Shown one piece after another: positions 1-7,595 of a stretch of DNA of 64,000 nucleotides. The notes below the pieces were generated by a model, which did not search any database, was not told the DNA's origin, and saw only the letters and a list, made by a program, of their open reading frames with translations. Source of the DNA: Mangrovimonas sp. YM274 (GTDB lineage Bacteria; Bacteroidota; Bacteroidia; Flavobacteriales; Flavobacteriaceae); assembly GCF_030908385.1 (NCBI RefSeq), contig NZ_CP133091.1, forward strand, positions 1,570,501 to 1,634,500, read 5' to 3'. The position numbers were made by a program, and so were the translations under genes. Positions within the stretch are counted from its first letter, which is position 1. Each line of letters begins with the position of its first letter.

Positions 1-635
1 TTGGTCAACATATCGTTTAGAAATGCAGAGACCACTTTTTTGTTCAACTGTTCAATGTTCTTGACCTCGGGAGCATTGTTTTCGATCCACTTCAGAAAAG
101 TATCAACCCTGCCCTCGTATCCCTTTACGGTTGTTTTGCTGAGCAATTTCCTTTTGATGTTCAGTGAAAAGTCAAAGGCTTCCCTAAGGGATGTTTGGGG
201 GATTTCAACCTCGGGAACTTCCGTTTCAATCGGCTCTACTTCCTTTTTGGGAGTGTTGTCCAGTGCGGTCTTTGCAGGGGGAGTGATTTCCTCTTCTTTT
301 TTGCCGTTAAGTTTTTGGTAGAGTTCCGTATTGTCAGCAAAAGGGTTGTAGCCCTGTTTTAGAAGTTTCAGGATGGTCTTTCTGTAAATGGTCAGTACTT
401 CGAGGCGCTCTTCTTTGGTTTTATATTTATTGGTCTCTCCATAAAAGGGAGTAATCCGTTTTAGTTTTCCTGATTTTGGGTCTCGGAAGGAGAAATATAC
501 ATACCATCTTTTGGAAATATCTCCCTTTGCGGTGTAGATTTTTGGGTTGGAAAAATTCTTTTTTTGGGACAAATCGTATGCAGTTTCGTATTCACTTTCG
601 TATGCAAAAGCAATAATCTGTTCAGACGTAAACAT
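1..635 (-). CDS. Tyrosine recombinase/integrase, N-terminal 211 residues (runs off the left edge)
   Basis: The frame is open without a stop from an ATG at 635 to the window edge. Residues 11-22 form a four-residue repeat (AYES-EYET-AYDL) encoded by 12-base iterons. Then comes a segment nearly matching the integrase at 28493-29956 (NFSNPKIYTAKGD, RWYVYFSFRDP, LKQGYNPFADNTEL), an acidic Pro-rich linker, and the SAM-like core-binding start (TTVKGYEGRVDTFLKWIE). The catalytic domain lies outside the window. The start codon directly follows the T-run of a hairpin, exactly as in the other integrase. It looks intact here. Because the tRNA beside it is a promoterless remnant, it may be poorly expressed in the present arrangement (inference). 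Confidence 0.88.
   Translation of the reverse strand, partial: MFTSEQIIAFAYESEYETAYDLSQKKNFSNPKIYTAKGDISKRWYVYFSFRDPKSGKLKRITPFYGETNKYKTKEERLEVLTIYRKTILKLLKQGYNPFADNTELYQKLNGKKEEEITPPAKTALDNTPKKEVEPIETEVPEVEIPQTSLREAFDFSLNIKRKLLSKTTVKGYEGRVDTFLKWIENNAPEVKNIEQLNKKVVSAFLNDMLT
570..605 (-). repeat. Three 12-base iterons in the 5' end of the left integrase gene
   Basis: On the minus strand three successive 12-base units share the form (GA or GC)ATACGA plus five bases, starting at 605, 593 and 581. They are in frame and encode AYES, EYET and AYDL. The other integrase carries five units of the same period with core GAACAC. This may be an integrase arm-binding array embedded in coding sequence, or a protein-level repeat only. 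Confidence 0.5.
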
Positions 636-667
636 AAAAAAAGCGGTTTAGTAAAACCTAAACCGCT
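636..667 (-). terminator. Rho-independent terminator-like hairpin touching the integrase start
   Basis: A 10-base inverted repeat (642-651 with 658-667, stem AGCGGTTTAG) has a 6-base loop. On the minus strand it is followed by seven T, and the integrase ATG begins at the next base (635). It would end transcripts coming from the tRNA side, or act as a leader that must be read through. Confidence 0.65.
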
Positions 668-686
668 CATTTGCAAATGATTGCTT

Positions 687-732
687 CTTGTAGCGAGGAC
701 GAGATTTGAACTCGTGACCTCTGGGTTATGAA
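687..732 (-). repeat. Left attachment repeat: 3' remnant of tRNA-Met
   Basis: These 46 bases are identical to 30008-30053. Bases 691-732 equal the last 42 bases of the tRNA gene, from the anticodon loop through the T arm and 3' acceptor strand. The next bases (from 733) no longer match a tRNA, so the copy lacks its 5' half and cannot give a functional tRNA. It marks the junction between the two stacked elements. Confidence 0.92.
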
Positions 733-790
733 GGAATTTTTATATCCCCAAAACGCCCGTTTTATGGGGTTTCCAGCCCATTGTATGAGA

Positions 791-824
791 AATCGTGTTC
801 CAAAAACGTGTTCAGTTTCTGTTC
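791..824 (-). repeat. GAACAC motifs at the left end of the island (possible integrase arm sites)
   Basis: On the minus strand GAAC occurs at 800-797, 813-810 and 824-821 (the first two as GAACACG, the third as GAACAG), with spacing 13 and 11 bases. A further GAACACG lies on the plus strand at 901-907. The same core repeats every 12 bases in the 5' end of this element's integrase gene. The position 60-90 bases inside the attachment repeat fits arm-type sites; function is inferred. Nothing else is recognised between 733 and 952. Confidence 0.45.
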
Positions 825-952
825 ACTTTTTTGTTAATAGTTTACTGATATAAAACTAGTTAAAAAAGTGAAGAATCAAAGCCTCATCCATAAAAAAAAT
901 GAACACGTTGAAGTAGGTGTAAAATGAAAAGAAAATGGGTTTTCATAAGCAA

Positions 953-981
953 TAAAAAAGTGCCTCAAAAGGCACTTTTTT
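953..981. terminator. Bidirectional terminator after hipT
   Basis: Stem GTGCCT/AGGCAC with a 4-base loop is flanked by a run of A on one side and T on the other, so it can work in both directions. It overlaps the stop codon of the leftward hipT gene (982-980) and closes the hipBST operon. Confidence 0.75.
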
Positions 982-1927
982 ATGAATCGATTTCCAACTG
1001 TTTGTATCTTGTTTCGAGCAAAGTTGTATAGGCTTCTTTCATTGTTTTTGATAGGAATGAGCTTTCTATCCATTTAAAAGCTTTTGGTTTGTTTTTGTGC
1101 ATGCGTTTGAAGGAACCGCTAATTTGTTTTTCGGTCAGTCCTAATCCTTTGCCCAACAATTCAAAATGTTCCCGTTTTAACTTCTTTTTCTTTCCAGAAA
1201 GCGTAAGTGCCAATTCTTCGGTATCTTCAGGAAGCAGGATGGTAACATTCAATAGGTCGTAAGCGGGAGCCAATACCCATCCAGAAAGGCTTTCCATCAT
1301 TGAAAAATTCTTTAAGTGCATATCATTGTTTCCTGTTAGGAAAACAAACAAAGCCAGTTCAAAATAAAAGATTTTGTCAAGCAGTGTGTTTTCTGAATAG
1401 GAGTCAAGGGCCTTTCCAACTCTTTCCATGGAGCTTTTATATTTGTCGAAAGCCTCTGTGATCTGGAACATATCAATCATGTGGAGTTTTTCGCCACTTT
1501 CGGTTCTGTCAATACGTTTGGTGATATAGGATAGTTCCCCTGAAGCCAATCGAATTAATGAGGACGGAACTACACGAATTCCAAAAGCTTCCGCAATACG
1601 CATGGTGACATGTTCATTTTCTGGCATTTCAGGAAACTTATCGGAAGGAGGCTTAAAAATGTATTGCCCACCCAAAGCTCCAACCACCGTTAACCTCGTA
1701 TCGGGATGGTCTTGGGCTTCTTTTATCAGGGACATGGATAATTTCGCCTGAACACCAGGGACAGCAACACTGCGTTCTACAATGTTTTTTGCCAGTTGAT
1801 CCATTTGATCAAGTGAATAATCAATTTTTGGAGGCATAGGACTGGCAAAAAATTCCAAGGAGCATTTTTTATGGAAGTCCGTATTGGGCTCTGTTGGCTT
1901 ATAGCAGTATAAACATTTGTGTTCCAT
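980..1927 (-). CDS. hipT: HipT-like Ser/Thr kinase toxin (HipA C-terminal kinase domain)
   Basis: A 315-residue HipA-family kinase, shorter than E. coli HipA because the N-terminal subdomain is encoded separately upstream. Visible: Cys5/Cys8/Cys22 at the N-terminus, a Gly-rich loop region RSVAVPGVQAK (Ser53 is the likely regulatory Ser), Lys92 in FKPP, the catalytic block GNNDMHLKNF (Asp202, Asn207), and Asp224 in AYDLLN. Kinases of this family phosphorylate aminoacyl-tRNA synthetases and stop growth; the target here is unknown. I chose ATG 1927, five bases after the upstream stop. A GTG at 1951 would overlap that gene. Order hipB-hipS-hipT matches tripartite HipBST modules. Confidence 0.85.
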   Translation of the reverse strand: MEHKCLYCYKPTEPNTDFHKKCSLEFFASPMPPKIDYSLDQMDQLAKNIVERSVAVPGVQAKLSMSLIKEAQDHPDTRLTVVGALGGQYIFKPPSDKFPEMPENEHVTMRIAEAFGIRVVPSSLIRLASGELSYITKRIDRTESGEKLHMIDMFQITEAFDKYKSSMERVGKALDSYSENTLLDKIFYFELALFVFLTGNNDMHLKNFSMMESLSGWVLAPAYDLLNVTILLPEDTEELALTLSGKKKKLKREHFELLGKGLGLTEKQISGSFKRMHKNKPKAFKWIESSFLSKTMKEAYTTLLETRYKQLEIDS

Positions 1928-1931
1928 GTAG

Positions 1932-2252
1932 CTATTCTTTAGGTAAAACACTTACGGCTCCAATGCAATTGGCACAACAGGCCAATAAAAGTCCCATACG
2001 GTCATTTCGGTTGATCTTCCAATTTTTGGAGGCAATATCCAGTAACCAACCTTCAGGAATGAGGCCTTCAAAGAAAGGGAAAAGGCGTTTTTCCGTATAA
2101 GGTTTTGAGCTTACGGGCATGGTAAAAGTGATGAATTTGTCTGGATAGTCTTTGACGTATTCTGGAACATATTGAAACACGTATTCGCCATCGTCGGTTT
2201 CAGTTAATACACCTGCCAGAATCTCCTTGTAATATACGTTCCCCTGTCTCAT
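1932..2252 (-). CDS. hipS: HipS-like HipA N-terminal-domain protein
   Basis: A 106-residue protein equal to the HipA N-terminal subdomain (GVLTETDDGEYVFQY, PVSSKPYTEKRLFPFFEGLIPEGWLLD). It lies between an Xre regulator and the kinase, with a 4-base overlap to hipB and four bases between its stop codon and the hipT ATG. In described HipBST modules the small subunit is the antitoxin that inhibits HipT. That role here follows from synteny and has not been tested. The split of HipA into two genes is common in Bacteroidota. Confidence 0.8.
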   Translation of the reverse strand: MRQGNVYYKEILAGVLTETDDGEYVFQYVPEYVKDYPDKFITFTMPVSSKPYTEKRLFPFFEGLIPEGWLLDIASKNWKINRNDRMGLLLACCANCIGAVSVLPKE

Positions 2253-2458
2253 TTATTCAGTTCTTTACTGTTAACAGGAGCCAATTCATGACCAAACATG
2301 GCTAGGACCAAATTCACTTTGTCCATGTTTAGATTGGTTTTGCCTTGTTCTATTTTTCGTATCACCGTTAAAGCCACGCCTGTACGGTCAGCAAATTCTT
2401 CCTGTGTAAGGTTGACCTCTTTTCTACGTTCCTTAACAAATTCAGATAATCTTTTCAT
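2249..2458 (-). CDS. hipB: HipB-like Xre-family repressor
   Basis: A 69-residue single helix-turn-helix protein (MKRLSEFVKERRKEVNLTQ..., HTH around LTQEEFADRTGVALTVIRKIEQGK). It is the first gene of the leftward hipBST operon and overlaps hipS by four bases. I chose ATG 2458 rather than a TTG at 2467. The ATG lies one base from an 18-base imperfect palindrome that recurs upstream, so autorepression is likely. Confidence 0.85.
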   Translation of the reverse strand: MKRLSEFVKERRKEVNLTQEEFADRTGVALTVIRKIEQGKTNLNMDKVNLVLAMFGHELAPVNSKELNK

Positions 2459-2556
2459 TATATGCAATTGAATATAATATTGTGTAAATATAGTAAATTA
2501 TATGTAATTGAATATAATTTGTGTTGTTTTTAATGTTTTGTATGTAAAAGCATATA
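2459..2556 (-). promoter_or_regulatory. Three regularly spaced operator-like palindromes upstream of hipB
   Basis: TATATGCAATTGAATATA (2459-2476) and TATATGTAATTGAATATA (2499-2516) are imperfect palindromes of the form TATAT-NN-AATT-NN-ATATA. A weaker relative, TATGTAAAAGCATATA, lies at 2541-2556. Centres are 40 and 41 bases apart, about four helical turns. The first abuts the hipB start codon. On the minus strand a TATATTTA, resembling a Bacteroidota -7 element, follows the second. HipB binding is inferred. Confidence 0.6.
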
Positions 2557-2575
2557 AATTTATGGTGTAGAAATA

Positions 2576-2608
2576 AAAAACGGTTTAGAGTAATGCTAAA
2601 CCGTTTTT
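2576..2608 (-). terminator. Terminator downstream of the secreted-protein gene
   Basis: Stem CGGTTTAG/CTAAACCG with a 7-base loop has A and T runs on both sides. On the minus strand it follows the gene at 2648-3121. The same stem core recurs in the hairpins at 636-667 and 29957-29989. Confidence 0.65.
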
Positions 2609-2647
2609 ATGCGATTAAGAAATAGATAATAACCCCTATTACGTTTC

Positions 2648-3121
2648 CTAACTTTTAACTTGATTAGCTTTGTATTCTACCAAGCTAGATAATAAAGTAG
2701 TATTAAAAACGTCAACAACACTTCTCATGGTAAGGCCAATGCCATTAATAGATTTTAAATATTCTGTAAGAAGTTCTGCGTTGTTAAAAGGTAAGCATAG
2801 GTATTCCTTTTTATCATTTTTTAATTTTATTACAATGATAGATAGAGCTTTTTTCTCTTGAGTTTCAGTATGAATAAGGTATTGATACTTTAACTTAAAG
2901 CCATTGTATTCAAAATCTTTAATCGTTTTGAATTCATAGCCTTCTTTTATGCCAAGCCCTAGTTCTATTGCTTGAGGATACCCTTTAGTAAGATAATTAT
3001 ATTCCTCTTGAGAAGTAATCACTCCTTTCTTTGCAGTTTCTTGAGGTTCTTGAGTAGTCTCCTGTGAAAAAGTTGAAAGGGACATTGTGAAAAGCATTAT
3101 GCAAAAAGCAATTTTTTTCAT
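2648..3121 (-). CDS. Small secreted protein of unknown function
   Basis: 157 residues with a signal peptide (MKKIAFCIMLFTMSLSTFSQ, cleavage likely near residue 20), then a Gln/Thr/Glu-rich stretch and a mixed alpha/beta domain with no motif I recognise. It lies 56 bases after the membrane protein gene at 3178-3747 on the same strand and probably shares its transcript. It sits between hipBST and the restriction locus, so it is island cargo. An envelope location is likely from the signal peptide; no function is assigned. Confidence 0.6.
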   Translation of the reverse strand: MKKIAFCIMLFTMSLSTFSQETTQEPQETAKKGVITSQEEYNYLTKGYPQAIELGLGIKEGYEFKTIKDFEYNGFKLKYQYLIHTETQEKKALSIIVIKLKNDKKEYLCLPFNNAELLTEYLKSINGIGLTMRSVVDVFNTTLLSSLVEYKANQVKS

Positions 3122-3177
3122 GTGTAATTTTTGTTGGTTCTTAATTTGTTTTATGGTTTTGTAGTTAACAGAATCAA

Positions 3178-3747
3178 TTAGAATGAATATCCAATTCTAA
3201 GGGCTCCACGATGTTGCCAGTTGTCTACGTATTTATTGTCGATAAATCCTTGACCTTTGATCTCGATATTCCATGCAGTACCAATAATTGGCTCAACAAT
3301 TAAGTTTCCAAACTTAAATTTGTAACCTAACTCAGGGCTGAAAAGTGATAAGTAGCTAAAGCGTCCGTCTACACCGTTTTCATCAAACCATACGGCTCCA
3401 AAGTTGAAATTATTGCCAATGTAGAATCCTTTAGCGTTTTCTTTGTTGAAATATGTTTTACTTCCAAGCCAAAACGTGTATCCATTACCTGTAGCAGATC
3501 CAACAGGAGTAGAATAGTCCATCATACTGTAACCTAAAAATGCGGTTGCAGTTTTAATTGGTTTATCTGAATCTTCATTGTTGGAAATGATTTCAAGTTC
3601 TATACCTACATTTTGAAAATCTTGTGTGAACATAAATTCTCCCGATAGATCAAATTGAAATTTCTTGTCTTTGTCACCTTCTTCTTGGGAAAAACCTAAG
3701 GTAGAAACCATAAGGGCAATAGCTAATGTCTTGAATGTTTTTTTCAT
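3178..3747 (-). CDS. Outer-membrane beta-barrel-like protein
   Basis: 189 residues: signal peptide (MKKTFKTLAIALMVSTLGFSQ), then alternating hydrophobic/polar strands rich in Gly and aromatics (FLGYSMMDYS, GYTFWLGSKTYF, FYIGNNFNFGAVWF, LGYKFKFGNLIVEPIIGTAW), ending in GYSF, a typical barrel-terminal aromatic. This fits a small barrel of about eight strands. No enzymatic motif is seen. It is the first gene of a probable two-gene leftward unit with 2648-3121. Whether it contributes to phage resistance or is a passenger cannot be told. Confidence 0.6.
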   Translation of the reverse strand: MKKTFKTLAIALMVSTLGFSQEEGDKDKKFQFDLSGEFMFTQDFQNVGIELEIISNNEDSDKPIKTATAFLGYSMMDYSTPVGSATGNGYTFWLGSKTYFNKENAKGFYIGNNFNFGAVWFDENGVDGRFSYLSLFSPELGYKFKFGNLIVEPIIGTAWNIEIKGQGFIDNKYVDNWQHRGALRIGYSF

Positions 3748-4032
3748 AAAATTTGGGTTTATTGGTTAGTAAACAATTGGTTGATTTAATCCAGAAACTA
3801 GGATTAAAGGACGACGAAAATAGGAAAAATGATCTAAAAAATTAACAAGAAATTACATGTTAACTTTAATGAATAGGAAACCAGTACGTTAGGTTTAAGT
3901 GTCATAATGGTAGTTAAGTTTATGTTTGAAAAAAGGAGATAAGTATTTTTTTTATTTGATTTCGACCTATATAATTTTTCATATTTTTAGCATTCTCAAT
4001 AAAACCAATTTAACTCATTCAGTTCAGTCCTA

Positions 4033-5037
4033 ATGGCAAATAGCACCCATGCTCATTTAAGGTACAATATTCTAGATTATTGTTTTCGCAATAAAGCGTT
4101 TAGCTTTGAAGAGTTATTAAGATATGTAAATGAAGGAATCACTATTTATTATCCCGGAGAAGGCATATCCGTTAGAACATTACGTGACGATCTTAAGGTT
4201 TTTAGGGATAAAGTCAACGGTTTTGGAGCACCATTACCAGAAAAGGTAAGAGTTTTAAAGTATTCAGACCCCAATTTTTCAATTGCTCAAAGGCCTTTAT
4301 TAGAATATGAGCAATATTTAATAGATGCTGCTCAACAATTGTTGGAAAGGTTTGAGAATGATCCTAAATATGATAGGCTAGCAGAAGCTTTAATTAAGTT
4401 TCAGGATGAAGAGGAACAGCAAGATCAAGATGCAACTCAGGTGTTGTTTTATGACCATAATGAGGAGTATAAGGGTATAAAGTACTTAAAGCCTTTGTAT
4501 CTAGCTATTAAAAAAAAGCAAGTGATCCAAGTTGTCTATAAGGGCTTCCAGGATGAAGAAACTACATCTTTTGAATTTCACCCTCAAATTCTAAAACAAT
4601 ATAACAGGAGATGGTTTGTTTTTGGGTTTAATGGCACAAAGGAGACTAAAGAATGGAGTATTCCTTTAGATGAAAGGCTTATTAGTTTTGATTTCGTTGA
4701 CGGTGTTAATTACATCGAATCAGATACTGATTGGGATATATTCTTCAGAACTATGGTGGGAGTCGTTAGACCTAAAGATGCAAAAGTAGAAAGGGTCGTT
4801 GTAAAGTTTTATAATGGTAGAGAAAGCTATTTCAAGACAAAACCATTTCAGCCCGATTACGAGGAATTCTTTGAAGAAGAAAAACAAGACCAAGTTTGGT
4901 TTGAGACTATAATAAACAAAGAGTTAGTTCAGCAATTGTTGTCTTATGGTCAAGATGTTGAAGTGCTTGAACCTGAGGGTTTAAAAGAACAGTTAAGTGA
5001 ACAATCAAAAACCATGCAGCAATATTACTGTAAATAA
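4033..5037 (+). CDS. WYL-domain transcriptional regulator
   Basis: 334 residues: N-terminal winged-helix region (about 1-95, with FEELLRYVN and SVRTLRDDLKVFRDKV), a helical linker, and a WYL domain (about 150-235; FHPQILKQYNRRWFVFGFN) with a C-terminal extension. WYL proteins often repress defence loci (CapW, BrxR) and respond to a ligand or nucleic acid. It lies 69 bases upstream of the kinase fusion on the same strand and heads the 4.0-17.1 kb restriction cluster, so control of that operon is the likely role (inference). Confidence 0.8.
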   Translation: MANSTHAHLRYNILDYCFRNKAFSFEELLRYVNEGITIYYPGEGISVRTLRDDLKVFRDKVNGFGAPLPEKVRVLKYSDPNFSIAQRPLLEYEQYLIDAAQQLLERFENDPKYDRLAEALIKFQDEEEQQDQDATQVLFYDHNEEYKGIKYLKPLYLAIKKKQVIQVVYKGFQDEETTSFEFHPQILKQYNRRWFVFGFNGTKETKEWSIPLDERLISFDFVDGVNYIESDTDWDIFFRTMVGVVRPKDAKVERVVVKFYNGRESYFKTKPFQPDYEEFFEEEKQDQVWFETIINKELVQQLLSYGQDVEVLEPEGLKEQLSEQSKTMQQYYCK

Positions 5038-5106
5038 GTGTGCAAATACTTCGCATACATTGGTTGTTAATTTGCAGAGTAAAATTAAAATGGAAATACA
5101 ATAATT

Positions 5107-7590
5107 ATGACCTTACACGAAGCTATAGAACAAGTACTGCAAAATGCAGAAAAGCCTCTTTTATCAAGAGATATAGCTGAAATTATAAACAGTCAAAAAC
5201 TTTACAAACGTAAAGATGGGCTTCCTGTATCTGCTTCTCAAGTAACTACTAGAGCTAATAACTACTCAAAATTGTTTACAAAGGAGGCGGGTAAAATTAA
5301 ATTGGTTAAAGATGATATTATTAGCTTAAAATTTCAGCATTATCGTAATAGGCTGGTACATGAATCCAATGCGATAAGAACTTATGGTAGGGCAAACAAA
5401 ATCGATCTACTTGTTCGTGCACTAGAAGAACTATTACACGAGGATAATTACGATTACATGTATAAAATTATTTCAGAACCAGAAATAAATTATACAAATA
5501 GAAACAATCATCCTAGAGAGAAACTGCTTGTAGCTCACAAGCTATGTGACTGGTTTTTTAAGCAATCAAATAATAGGTCGTTAAGATTAAGTGAAAAATT
5601 AATTACTGTGTTATCAGGCCTAAACTGGTTTCAAAATAAAGACAATGCTATCGAAACCTATTTTGAAGGCTATAATGACTTTATATTAAAAATTGCTGCC
5701 GATAATAAAGAGGCAACTTTTTCAATTAAAGAAGAATACAATCCTAACCTTTTTAATGAATTTGAATATGATAATCAGATTAACAAGGTAGTCTCAAAAT
5801 TAATTGATCGAGGTAATTTTGCCTATATGAGGTCTCAAACAACAACTACGGGTATTTTCATCCCACCATTTAGAAGAAGTGCGGCTAGAAATTCAAAAGG
5901 GGAGTTTGATCTTATGTTATCTAAATTACAGAATAATCATGTTGATTTAGATAAGGCAATATTAATAGTACCTTCAGGTGTTTTAAGTAGTCAAGCATTC
6001 TTTAGGAAGGAAGCAAGAGAGCAAATTATAAACTCAGGGGCTTTAGATACTGTGGTGGCATTTCCTAATGGAATGTTGGAAAATACAGCAATGAATGTGT
6101 CCATGCTTATTTTCGATTTTAATATTAGAGATAATCAAGTGTTCTTTTTAGATGCTTCTAATAAATTAGTAGAAGATGTCTCAGAGTTGGTTAAAACAAT
6201 GAATGATAAAAGATACGTTAAAGATGTCTCTAGAACTGTAACCAATCAAGACCTCTTCAATTATGATTTGGACCCTAAGCGATATGTGATTGATATTGAC
6301 GATATAAAGGTTAAACCTGGTCATAAATTATATCATGTTGGGCAATTATTAGAACAGCGCAAATTTGGCTCTATGTTTCGTAATAAAAGTAGTTTATATG
6401 TTGGAGGTGAGTATAAGCTAATCAAAATGGGAGACATCGATAAAAATGGTCTTTATTTTGAACCAAAAGATAATATGCTCGGTATAGACCATGACGAAGT
6501 TGAAAATATCGATAAACACTTAGTTAGAGGTGGTGTAGTGTTGAGTGCCTTTAACAATAAAATTAAAGCATCGGTTTTGCCAAATGATGTGTCTTTTGCA
6601 TTGGGGCAAAATGTATATTGGTTAAAATTTTATGATAATGAGGTTTTAGATGAATACGCCGCTAGAGAATTAACCCAATCATACGTAACCAAACAAGTCG
6701 AGTATTATTCTAAAGGCGCTACAATAGCTAGATTGAGTATGAGGGATTTAATGGAAATTCAAATCCAGATTCCAAATCTAGAAGAGCAAAAAAACATTCT
6801 GTTTAAAGAATTTAGAAAATCAGAAAAACAGGTTCAGGGAGACAATATTACTAACCAAGAACAAGATTTTATTAAAACGCTTAAGCACACGCTTAAGCAA
6901 CCCTTATCAGGTTTAGGCAATGATTTTGTATCATTAAAATCATTTTTAAATAAAAAAATAAAAGCTAAAGATACAATTGGGAGTAACGAAACTATTGTAC
7001 CGGTATTTGATACAGATACACCAGAGCAAATAGAAATCCACACCTTAAAAAACACACTGGACAGAATGGAACGTGCTGTGACCGATATGGATTATATTTT
7101 AGAGCAAGCTATAAAGATAATTTCTATTTCAGAGCCAATAAAAGAGAGTATTCAGCTGAAGAAATTCTTGCAAAACATAGCTTCAGAATATCCAAATATT
7201 CAATTTAAAATAACGGGGAAAGAAGTAGAGTTTTTGGCAGACCGTAAACAATTAAGAATTCTTATGCATAATTTTATTACTAATGCCATAAAACATGGGT
7301 TTAAAGATAGTTTAGAAAAACCAACAATATGGTTAGAGATAAAGGCTAAAGATACGATTTCATTTCAGTTGTCAATTCGCAATAACGGTGTGCCATTGCC
7401 ACCAGAATTTACAATTCAGGATTTCCTAGCAAAAGGAAGCTCAATTAGGTCAGACGTAGGTAGCGGATTTGGTGGATTTTTAATAGGTTTAATATTAAAA
7501 AAACATAAAGCAACTATAGAGCTGATAAAAAATGAGGGCTTGGGTATAATGCCATATAATGTAGAATTTTTAATAACATTACTAAAATAA
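5107..7590 (+). CDS. Fusion: HARE-HTH / dead methylase-like / HsdS-like TRD / histidine kinase
   Basis: 827 residues, no signal peptide or membrane segment. (1) Residues 1-72: HARE-type winged HTH (TLHEAIEQVLQ...). (2) About 245-345: resembles the C-terminal half of an HsdM methylase; AILIVPSGVL (284-293) and VVAFPNGMLENTAMNVSMLIF align with AAVIVPDGVMF and VISMPSGVFKPYTGVSTAIMIF of HsdM next door. The AdoMet motif I is absent and NPPF is IPPF (252-255), so it should not methylate. (3) About 395-565: HsdS-like target-recognition segment ending in IPNLEEQKNIL. (4) About 585-825: histidine kinase, phosphoacceptor His594 in KHTLKQPL, N box with Asn726 (NFITNAIKHGF), G box VGSGFGG (784-790). A receiver gene starts five bases later. 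The fusion suggests a kinase whose input is DNA or the HsdM/S complex. Confidence 0.82.
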   Translation: MTLHEAIEQVLQNAEKPLLSRDIAEIINSQKLYKRKDGLPVSASQVTTRANNYSKLFTKEAGKIKLVKDDIISLKFQHYRNRLVHESNAIRTYGRANKIDLLVRALEELLHEDNYDYMYKIISEPEINYTNRNNHPREKLLVAHKLCDWFFKQSNNRSLRLSEKLITVLSGLNWFQNKDNAIETYFEGYNDFILKIAADNKEATFSIKEEYNPNLFNEFEYDNQINKVVSKLIDRGNFAYMRSQTTTTGIFIPPFRRSAARNSKGEFDLMLSKLQNNHVDLDKAILIVPSGVLSSQAFFRKEAREQIINSGALDTVVAFPNGMLENTAMNVSMLIFDFNIRDNQVFFLDASNKLVEDVSELVKTMNDKRYVKDVSRTVTNQDLFNYDLDPKRYVIDIDDIKVKPGHKLYHVGQLLEQRKFGSMFRNKSSLYVGGEYKLIKMGDIDKNGLYFEPKDNMLGIDHDEVENIDKHLVRGGVVLSAFNNKIKASVLPNDVSFALGQNVYWLKFYDNEVLDEYAARELTQSYVTKQVEYYSKGATIARLSMRDLMEIQIQIPNLEEQKNILFKEFRKSEKQVQGDNITNQEQDFIKTLKHTLKQPLSGLGNDFVSLKSFLNKKIKAKDTIGSNETIVPVFDTDTPEQIEIHTLKNTLDRMERAVTDMDYILEQAIKIISISEPIKESIQLKKFLQNIASEYPNIQFKITGKEVEFLADRKQLRILMHNFITNAIKHGFKDSLEKPTIWLEIKAKDTISFQLSIRNNGVPLPPEFTIQDFLAKGSSIRSDVGSGFGGFLIGLILKKHKATIELIKNEGLGIMPYNVEFLITLLK

Positions 7591-7595
7591 AAATA

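Larger units (their letters stand above)
1..686. mobile_element. Right end of a second, related integrative element (continues past the left edge)
   Basis: This stretch holds the 5' part of a tyrosine integrase followed by a hairpin, and it abuts a 46-base tRNA-Met remnant. The order att, hairpin, integrase is the same as at the right end of the complete element (28493-30053). The simplest reading is that this element was inserted at the tRNA first and the 29-kb element later inserted between it and the tRNA. Its far end and cargo are outside the window, so its size is unknown. Confidence 0.7.

Noticed and set aside
1-635. Left integrase as a pseudogene fragment
   Set aside because: The frame is open for 211 codons up to the edge and all N-terminal domains match the other integrase; the missing part is outside the window.
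4033-5037. WYL protein as the CapW regulator of the CBASS-like operon
   Set aside because: It is 13 kb away from CBASS, directly in front of the restriction cluster on the same strand; it more likely belongs there.
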